Positions 58,744 through 64,000 of a DNA stretch of 64,000 nucleotides are shown one piece after another. The stretch lies in NCBI GenBank assembly GCA_016928915.1, contig JAFGJT010000012.1, positions 44,029-108,028 on the forward strand, read 5' to 3'. Below the pieces are notes generated by a model. That model saw only the letters and a program-made list of their open reading frames with translations, ran no database searches and was not told the DNA's origin. Numbering within the stretch: position 1 is the first letter of the stretch; every line of letters starts with the position of its first letter. Source of the DNA: Candidatus Peregrinibacteria bacterium. Lineage in GTDB: Bacteria > Patescibacteriota > Gracilibacteria > UBA1369 > PNNO01. The position numbers and the translations under genes were made by a program.

Positions 58744-59289
58744 ATGGCAAAACAAGCGGCAGGTACAGGCAGACACTGGTATGTTGTCCACACTTACTCC
58801 GGATACGAGGATGCTGTACGCGAAGCATTATTGCAGCGTATTGAAACAATGAATATGCAGGATTATATTTTTGATGTTGTTGTGCCGAAGGAAACGCAGA
58901 TTGTAATTAAAAAAGGCGAACCTACAACCGAGGAAAAACGTATTTTTCCGGGGTATGTTCTTGTTGATATGATTGTTACCGACGAATCCTGGTATGTTGT
59001 CAGAAACACACCAAATGTTACGGGATTTGTGGGATCCGGAACTACACCTGTTCCTGTTTCTGAAGAGGAATGGAAGGTTATTGAAAAGCACATGGGTAAA
59101 GAAGAGCCCAGATTTAAAATCGATTTTTCCACCGGGGATACTGTTACCGTGCTTGATGGACCGTTTGCGAATTATGAGGGCATAATCAATAAAATTGATG
59201 ATGAAAAAGGTAAAGTTACAGTTATGATAACCATTTTTGAAAGAGAAACCCCCGTGGAACTTGATTTCACACAAGTTAAGAAGAAATAA
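58744..59289 (+). CDS. nusG: Transcription antitermination factor NusG
   Basis: 181-aa NusG that binds RNA polymerase and links it to the ribosome. The NGN domain (RHWYVVHTYSGYEDAVREAL, FPGYVLVDMI and VRNTPNVTGFVG) and the C-terminal KOW domain (DTVTVLDGPFANYEGIINKI) are complete. The stop codon shares a base with the next start (TAATG), which suggests translational coupling to the 221-aa membrane-protein gene. Confidence 0.96.
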   Translation: MAKQAAGTGRHWYVVHTYSGYEDAVREALLQRIETMNMQDYIFDVVVPKETQIVIKKGEPTTEEKRIFPGYVLVDMIVTDESWYVVRNTPNVTGFVGSGTTPVPVSEEEWKVIEKHMGKEEPRFKIDFSTGDTVTVLDGPFANYEGIINKIDDEKGKVTVMITIFERETPVELDFTQVKKK

Positions 59290-59954
59290 TGCAGAAAACT
59301 ACAGTATTTTTTATCGGTGCTGTCGTAACAATTGTCGCTGTAGTAGGCGTACTTTTAGGCTACAAATATTTATTAAGGCACAGTTCAGACCTGCCTGATG
59401 CGCAAATTCAGCAAACTCAGTCAAGCGGGAATATTGTTGAATCTAGCAAACCCGACACAATCACACAGCCCGAGCCTTTAACAACCGGAGACACTGATAC
59501 TCCAAAGATAATTGACACCCCCTCATATAGCCCATTGGCATCAATTAATATTGAAAAAGTATCGCAGGCCGGCTTTTTAGATGCTGATCTTAGGATTTCT
59601 TCGTTTGCAGGGATTGTATTTGAAACCGTAAATATTGAAGAATATAACGATGATGGAAATATACAGTATAAAATACTTGAAAACAGTATAAATTCGGGTA
59701 TTATTTCGGAGCTTATATTTCCGGAGGAAAAAATTGCGGAAAATGTTTACCGGAATGTTCAAAATAAGTTTGAGGAAATGCCCGTTTTTACAATAAACGA
59801 AACCAATCAGTACGGAGAGCTTTCGTTCTTTGCGAACAACGCGGAGGAAAAAAATTCAGTTTTTCTTGTTGTAAAAAAGGGAACCAGACTTTATACTTTC
59901 CACTACCCGGCCAGGAACCACAACAAAATCAAGAACCTGATCGGACTACTATAA
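59289..59954 (+). CDS. Membrane-anchored protein of unknown function within the nusG-rplK cluster
   Basis: 221-aa protein with one N-terminal membrane helix (about 5-27), a Thr/Pro/Gln-rich linker (about 35-80) and an extracytoplasmic domain of alternating beta-like and charged text (AGFLDADLRISSFAGIVFET and on, FLVVKKGTRLYTFHYPA near the end). Unrecognised. It is translationally coupled to nusG and lies 30 bp before rplK, a place where bacteria normally have nothing. Confidence 0.75.
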   Translation: MQKTTVFFIGAVVTIVAVVGVLLGYKYLLRHSSDLPDAQIQQTQSSGNIVESSKPDTITQPEPLTTGDTDTPKIIDTPSYSPLASINIEKVSQAGFLDADLRISSFAGIVFETVNIEEYNDDGNIQYKILENSINSGIISELIFPEEKIAENVYRNVQNKFEEMPVFTINETNQYGELSFFANNAEEKNSVFLVVKKGTRLYTFHYPARNHNKIKNLIGLL

Positions 59955-59984
59955 ATTACTATAAATTAATAATCTATAAATATT

Positions 59985-60410
59985 ATGGCTAAAAAATTAA
60001 TAACAGTTGTTAAACTTCAAATTCAGGCGGGCAAAGCAAATCCGGCTCCCCCCATTGGACCGGCGCTTGGACAACACGGCGTTAATATTCAGGGTTTCTG
60101 CACCGAATACAACAACAAAACACGAGAAATGGGAGATACTGTCATCCCTGTTGAAATTTCAATTTACGAGGACAGGTCGTTTACGTTTATAACAAAAACT
60201 CCACCTGCCGCGGTTTTGATCAGAAAAGCAATTAATCTTCCCAAAGGATCAGGAGAACCCAACAAAACCAAGGTTGGCAATTTAACAAAAGCCCAGCTTA
60301 AAAAAATCGCAGAAGAAAAAATGCCCGACCTTAATGCAAATGATGTTGAAGCCGCAATGAATATCGTTGCCGGCACAGCAAGAAGCATGGGGGTAACCGT
60401 TGAAAAATAA
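59985..60410 (+). CDS. rplK: 50S ribosomal protein L11
   Basis: 141-aa L11, part of the GTPase-associated centre. Seen: [45 protein letters not shown] and [20 protein letters not shown]. Complete and ordinary. Start context ATTATGGC, no Shine-Dalgarno. Confidence 0.97.
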   Translation: MAKKLITVVKLQIQAGKANPAPPIGPALGQHGVNIQGFCTEYNNKTREMGDTVIPVEISIYEDRSFTFITKTPPAAVLIRKAINLPKGSGEPNKTKVGNLTKAQLKKIAEEKMPDLNANDVEAAMNIVAGTARSMGVTVEK

Positions 60411-60420
60411 CAAAACCATT

Positions 60421-60870
60421 ATGGCTAAAAGAATCGTCAAAAAACCTGCCACACAGGAAACAAAACTTAAAAGAATCTCTGTTGTAAGATTTATTTATCT
60501 GTACTTAATCGCGGCCATTACATTTATTACTTTTATAATCGGCGCGGTTGGAATTGTAAATACTGTTATGAAAAATTATGTGTTCAATGTTGATGAAGAT
60601 TATTATTATTATTATTATGCCCAGCCGCTGATGATGTGTGAAAAATACATTATGGGCAGAGATAATACCTATATTGAAAATCCAAATTATCAGGAGTGTA
60701 TAAAAGCTCAGCAGGAAGCTGAAATCGAAAGGACAAAAAAACCGATAAGCGATGATACCGCAAGAAATCTATCAATAGGAATAGCGCAGGTATTAATAGC
60801 TTTTCCGCTGTGGATTTTTCACTGGAGAATAATTGAACGCGACAGAAAAGAAAAAAATCTGACAGCTTAA
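60421..60870 (+). CDS. Two-helix membrane protein of unknown function between rplK and rplA
   Basis: 149-aa protein. I choose ATG 60421 (MAKRIVKKPATQ), which has the same ATTATGGC context as rplK; an upstream start at 60400 would overlap rplK. It has two membrane helices (about residues 21-46 and 115-137). The loop between them is extracytoplasmic, with a run of Tyr (EDYYYYYYAQP), two Cys (MMCEKYIM, YQECIKA) and a charged helix. A basic cytosolic tail (RDRKEKNLTA) closes it. Unrecognised; the position inside a ribosomal cluster is unusual. Confidence 0.75.
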   Translation: MAKRIVKKPATQETKLKRISVVRFIYLYLIAAITFITFIIGAVGIVNTVMKNYVFNVDEDYYYYYYAQPLMMCEKYIMGRDNTYIENPNYQECIKAQQEAEIERTKKPISDDTARNLSIGIAQVLIAFPLWIFHWRIIERDRKEKNLTA

Positions 60871-60884
60871 ATTTTATTTATTTA

Positions 60885-60923
60885 GTGGGAGGTAGTCGCG
60901 CGTTAGCGTACCGCTATAACCAC
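60885..60923 (+). promoter_or_regulatory. Candidate L1 leader (autoregulatory hairpin)
   Basis: GTGG (60885-60888) pairs with CCAC (60920-60923) and GGTA (60891-60894) with TACC (60909-60912), leaving an asymmetric internal loop of 2 nt on the left and 7 nt on the right, with a small CGC/GCG tip. L1 binds its own mRNA at such an asymmetric loop that mimics its 23S rRNA site (GTGGGAG here). It ends 14 nt before the rplA start. Confidence 0.4.
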
Positions 60924-60937
60924 ATAACCCCATTTAT

Positions 60938-61621
60938 ATGTCACACAAAGGCAAAAAGTACAATGCAGCAAAAGAACTGCTCAAAGACAAACAGCTTTAC
61001 TCAATTGATGAAGCTATTCCTCTTCTTTTAAAAACAAATACAACAAAATTTGACGCATCGTGCGAGATTCACATTAAACTCGGTATTGATCCGAAACATG
61101 CTGACCAGGCGGTAAGGGCCACAATTAGCCTTCCACACGGAACGGGCAAAAAAGTTAAGGTTATCGCTTTTGTAAGCGATGAAAAAGTTGCCGAAGCTAA
61201 AAAGGCGGGCGCAATTGAAGCCGGTTCCGCTGAACTTATTGAAAAAATAATCGGCGGATGGCTGGATTTTGATGTTGCGGTTGCCACTCCCGGAATGATG
61301 AAAGAAATAGGCAAAATAGCAAAAATACTCGGACAAAAAGGATTGATGCCAAATCCAAAATCAGGGACCGTGACCGATAAAATCGAACAAGTCGTTTCCG
61401 AAATCATGAAGGGAAAAATTGAATTTAGAAACGATAAATTAAGTAATCTTCATAATATTTTCGGAAAAATTTCTTTTGGTGAGGCGGCGTTAAAAGAAAA
61501 TCTGCAGACTTACATTAAAGCTGTTCAGGACGCAAAACCGGCAGGGGCTAAAGGGGTTTATATCCAATCAATCACTATCTGCACAACTATGGGACCGGGA
61601 ATTCACCTTGAGCTGAAATAG
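60938..61621 (+). CDS. rplA: 50S ribosomal protein L1
   Basis: 227-aa L1 of the ribosomal stalk near the E site. Seen: FDASCEIHIKLGIDPKHADQ, ATISLPHGTGKKVKVIAF, the second-domain text LGQKGLMPNPKSGTVTD and IEFRNDK. Some CPR lineages lack L1, so its presence narrows the placement. rplJ and rplL, which normally follow, are absent here; the next gene is on the other strand and overlaps the rplA 3' end by 35 bp. Confidence 0.96.
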   Translation: MSHKGKKYNAAKELLKDKQLYSIDEAIPLLLKTNTTKFDASCEIHIKLGIDPKHADQAVRATISLPHGTGKKVKVIAFVSDEKVAEAKKAGAIEAGSAELIEKIIGGWLDFDVAVATPGMMKEIGKIAKILGQKGLMPNPKSGTVTDKIEQVVSEIMKGKIEFRNDKLSNLHNIFGKISFGEAALKENLQTYIKAVQDAKPAGAKGVYIQSITICTTMGPGIHLELK

Positions 61622-62546
61622 AGTTCCCCTCAAGTTCAAGCGCTCTTGATAAAGCATGCAAACCAACTTCAAGCTGTTTGTCATCAGGTTCGCGCGTTGT
61701 TAAAAGCTGAAATTTTAAACCGGGCCATACGGCAAATTTCATCCATCTGTTTTCAATATTTTTAGCGCTGAATTTTAAAAACTCATAAGATACGGCTGCA
61801 ATAACAGGCAAAAGGGCCAGACGCTGCAGAAAGCTTGTCATAAAATCCGGATCGCGAGGCAGCATTGTATAAATTAAAATGCTTATCATAAATACGATAA
61901 GAATAAAACTTGTGCCGCATCTCGGGTGAAATCTTGACTGTTTTTTTGCATTTTCAACGGTTAAAGGAAGCCCTTTTTCATATGTAAAAATCGACTTGTG
62001 CTCAGCGCCGTGGTACTCAAAAACACGTTTAATTGAAGGCATTAAATTTAGGAGAGCGATATATAAAATAAAAAAAGATGTTTTTAACACACCGTCTATT
62101 AAATTATATAAAAAAGAATTTTTAATTGGATTATATATACCGCTTAAAAAGTCCGTAATCCATAACGGAAGAAATTTAAACAAAAAAATACTTAAACCGA
62201 TTGCAATTATAAAAGAAGTTGCAAGCATTACGGCTTCAATTATTTTCTGTTTTTTTGTGCGGTTTTCGACATCTTCTTTATTCGCAAAAACTCCGGCTGA
62301 AAAATTTAAAGCTTTAATACCAACAAACATCATTTCAAAAAGACCGACTACCCCTCGTACAAACGGCAATCCAAGCAGTTTAAGGCGTTTTGTAAGTGAC
62401 AAATAAGGATCCTCTTTTGATTTTATTTCGCCTTTTTCATTACGAACAGATACTGTGACAAATGCAGGCGATCTCATCATAACGCCTTCAATTACAGCCT
62501 GTCCCCCAACCGCGAAATCAAATTTGAAATTTTTATTTTCCGTCAT
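61587..62546 (-). CDS. DUF1385 membrane protein (YqhQ-like)
   Basis: 319-aa membrane protein with the family N-terminus FAVGGQAVIEGVMMRSPAFV, about four to five membrane helices (about 97-120, 150-175, 220-240 and others), and the conserved YHGAEHKSIFTYE and HPRCGTSFILIVF motifs. Biochemical role unknown in the family. The last 12 codons overlap the 3' end of rplA on the other strand. Confidence 0.88.
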   Translation of the reverse strand: MTENKNFKFDFAVGGQAVIEGVMMRSPAFVTVSVRNEKGEIKSKEDPYLSLTKRLKLLGLPFVRGVVGLFEMMFVGIKALNFSAGVFANKEDVENRTKKQKIIEAVMLATSFIIAIGLSIFLFKFLPLWITDFLSGIYNPIKNSFLYNLIDGVLKTSFFILYIALLNLMPSIKRVFEYHGAEHKSIFTYEKGLPLTVENAKKQSRFHPRCGTSFILIVFMISILIYTMLPRDPDFMTSFLQRLALLPVIAAVSYEFLKFSAKNIENRWMKFAVWPGLKFQLLTTREPDDKQLEVGLHALSRALELEGNSISAQGEFPVP

Positions 62547-62661
62547 AAAAGTATTTTACTGGTAATAAATTATACCTTTAAAAAATGAGAATTTCAAGCT
62601 GGACAAGTATTATCGGAAACGATTAAACTCAAATACGAATCAAGTTAAATTTTGGCCGCCC

Positions 62662-63096
62662 ATGACCGCAAAAGTTAAAATAAAAAGAATAGATTTATCC
62701 CTTCCCTTGCCCGTTTATGAAACTGACGGATCGGTTGGTTTTGATATTCTTGCAAGAGAAGAAACCGAAATACCTTCTAAAGAAATCGCATTAGTTCCGG
62801 GGAATATTATTGTTGAAGTTCCCAAGGGCTATATGCTTATGGTGGCTTCAAGAAGCTCAACACCCCGAAAAAAAGGACTGCTGCCTCCCCATGGTCTTGG
62901 AATTATTGACCATGATTACTGCGGGGAACAGGATGAAATTAAAATTCAGGTATATAATTTCACCGAAAAATCTGTTAAAGTTTTAAAAGGAGAAAAAGTT
63001 GCGCAGGGTGTGTTTATAAAAATTAACAAACTGCAGTGGAAAGAGGTAAAGAACATGCATAAGAATTCCCGTGGAGGGTTTGGATCAACAAGCTAG
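62662..63096 (+). CDS. dut: dUTP diphosphatase
   Basis: 144-aa trimeric-type dUTPase that removes dUTP and makes dUMP for dTMP synthesis. All key motifs are present: GSVGFDILA (motif 1), ASRSSTPRKKGL (2), GIIDHDYCGEQDEI (3), GEKVAQGVF (4) and RGGFGSTS (5). The motif 3 Asp and Tyr are conserved. Followed by thymidylate kinase, giving a nucleotide-pool pair. Confidence 0.93.
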   Translation: MTAKVKIKRIDLSLPLPVYETDGSVGFDILAREETEIPSKEIALVPGNIIVEVPKGYMLMVASRSSTPRKKGLLPPHGLGIIDHDYCGEQDEIKIQVYNFTEKSVKVLKGEKVAQGVFIKINKLQWKEVKNMHKNSRGGFGSTS

Positions 63097-63124
63097 AATG
63101 GGCTCAATTAACAATTGTCTGAAA

Positions 63125-63715
63125 ATGCTTAGAGGAAAATTTATTACATTTTACGGCATTAATAATATAGGCAAATCAACACACGCCCATATTCTTTGCG
63201 ACAGGCTTAAGAAGGAGGGATTTGAGCCTGTTTTTGTTAAATACCCTGTTTACGATGTAGAACCTACCGGAGACTTTTTAAATAAAGTGCTGAGAAAAGG
63301 CGAACAAAAAATAACCGAAGAAGAGCTTCAGTTATGGTTTTCTCTTAACCGTCACCAGTATGAGCCGGAGTTAAAAAAACATTTAATGGACGGTAAAACA
63401 GTCATTGCAGAGGATTATATCGGCACCGGAATAGCATGGGGTATGACAAAAGGGGCAGATGAAGAATGGCTTGAATCAATAAACAAATATCTTTTAAGGC
63501 CTCACCTTTCTATTTTGCTGGAGGGCGAACGAACCGTGCAGGCTGTTGAAAAAGATCACATCCATGAAACAAACGATGAACTTATGGTAAAAGCAAGAAA
63601 GATTCATTTATCCTTAGCAAAGAAATTTGCCTGGCATGTGATTAAAATGCAGGAGAAAAAAGATGATACCGCAAAACTTGTATGGGAAACCGTAAAAGAG
63701 TTTTTTGAGCTTTAG
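63125..63715 (+). CDS. tmk: Thymidylate kinase
   Basis: Predicted dTMP kinase, 196 aa from ATG 63125. I choose this start because MLRGKFITFYGINNIGKSTH places the P-loop (GINNIGKST) where the family has it, and because upstream in-frame starts (63098, or GTG 63071) add residues not seen in the family or overlap dut. The DRYxxSGIAYG motif appears as EDYIGTGIAWG, with Glu-Asp in place of Asp-Arg. LSILLEGE replaces the usual DLxLPD-type phrase. The divergence makes a related deoxynucleoside kinase possible. Confidence 0.75.
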   Translation: MLRGKFITFYGINNIGKSTHAHILCDRLKKEGFEPVFVKYPVYDVEPTGDFLNKVLRKGEQKITEEELQLWFSLNRHQYEPELKKHLMDGKTVIAEDYIGTGIAWGMTKGADEEWLESINKYLLRPHLSILLEGERTVQAVEKDHIHETNDELMVKARKIHLSLAKKFAWHVIKMQEKKDDTAKLVWETVKEFFEL

Positions 63716-63837
63716 GTGATAAACTGGAATGTTTTAAAACCTATCAGCCAGAGTGCGCAAAGAGAAGCAAATGTTAAAGCAACGGCTGATACAAGCCATG
63801 AGTGCCTATAAAACATTTGAAGTGTATTTGTTTTCAA
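63712..63837 (-). CDS. Possible single-helix peptide (41 aa)
   Basis: Small frame convergent with tmk and overlapping its stop by 4 bp. From TTG 63837 (or ATG 63816, 34 aa) it encodes a short polar start, then FYRHSWLVSAVALTFASLCA and further hydrophobic residues, one membrane helix with Trp at the boundary. Upstream it is closed by a stop. There is no independent evidence; its exact meeting with the tmk stop is typical of convergent genes here. Confidence 0.3.
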   Translation of the reverse strand: MKTNTLQMFYRHSWLVSAVALTFASLCALWLIGFKTFQFIT

Positions 63838-63936
63838 AATATATGTTTTAATTTTTGTTGTTATATCATAATACAATATTTTTTCTTTTTAGTAAAGCAA
63901 GATCAACAAGCCCAATATATAGTACACAGACATTTA

Positions 63937-64000
63937 GGACACCGTGTTAAGATAAAAGTGCATATACTTAACCAAAACACGATGTCCAAAGCAAAATTAC
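63937..64000 (+). mobile_element. Left edge of a probable insertion sequence with start-codon hairpin
   Basis: GGACACCGTGTT (63937-63948) and AACACGATGTCC (63976-63987) pair at 11 of 12 positions. The ATG at 63982 (MSKAKL, running off the window) lies in the 3' arm. An upstream CACAGACATTTAGGACA segment resembles IS481/integrase-type element ends, as I recall them. The transposase itself is outside the window, so the identification rests on this edge only. Confidence 0.4.

Noticed and set aside
61069..61407. Antisense frame within rplA
   Set aside because: Shadow of a strongly conserved ribosomal gene.

Overview
The window looks like a reduced, AT-rich genome of the Candidate Phyla Radiation (Patescibacteria). 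The evidence is compact convergent and overlapping genes, standard stop usage including TGA stops, almost no Shine-Dalgarno sequences (starts sit in A/T-rich leaders, often TTTATG or ATTATG), many long proteins with no recognisable family, giant PKD-repeat surface proteins, and VirB2-like T4SS-pilin membrane proteins. TGA acts as a stop, which argues against the code-25 lineages. I cannot place the organism below this level.

Layout. 1-2956 (+) holds the 3' end of proS, two dTDP-rhamnose-type genes (rmlD, rmlA) and a PfkB sugar kinase. 2957-10640 (-) is an anomalous GC-rich block with strong Shine-Dalgarno sites: a small lipoprotein, a giant lipoprotein with 45 cysteine-rich DUF4215 repeats followed by a frame-broken DNDGDG tail, and a beta-barrel-like protein. 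It is either transferred DNA or an assembly join. 10959-15863 (-) is housekeeping: CsaB-like transferase, rnhB, rplS, an HTH regulator with a palindromic operator candidate, a LapA-like membrane protein and tig. 15977-26925 (+) is a block of large unrecognised proteins (989, 120, 327, 778, 64 and 968 aa) followed by an exported zinc peptidase.

26926-36672 is mixed: a candidate structured RNA, tRNA-His, tRNA-Pro, a lipoprotein, a small coiled-coil gene with a membrane partner, rpmA, an M23 murein hydrolase, nth, a 702-aa unknown, an amino-acid permease and tRNA-Gln. 36769-40260 (+) is a three-gene SdhA/SdhB/HdrB-like fumarate reductase set, unusual in such a genome. 40243-56110 (-) is an eight-gene surface cluster. 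It contains two membrane proteins each built of three tandem T4SS-pilin-like units, a 1367-aa protein that joins one such unit to PKD-like repeats, a second PKD protein, a 38-aa membrane peptide and two paralogous surface proteins that share a new-looking C-terminal anchor.

56262-63715 holds an HNH endonuclease, an 834-bp gene-free region with repeats, the secE-nusG-rplK-rplA cluster interrupted by two membrane-protein genes, a DUF1385 protein, dUTPase and thymidylate kinase. The window ends at the left edge of a probable mobile element whose start codon lies inside a hairpin.

The best candidates for an undescribed system are the 40-56 kb surface/pilin cluster and the 16-26 kb block. They are linked by a shared N-terminal octamer (F-x3-[KR]-L-V-[FC]) found in three otherwise unrelated proteins.
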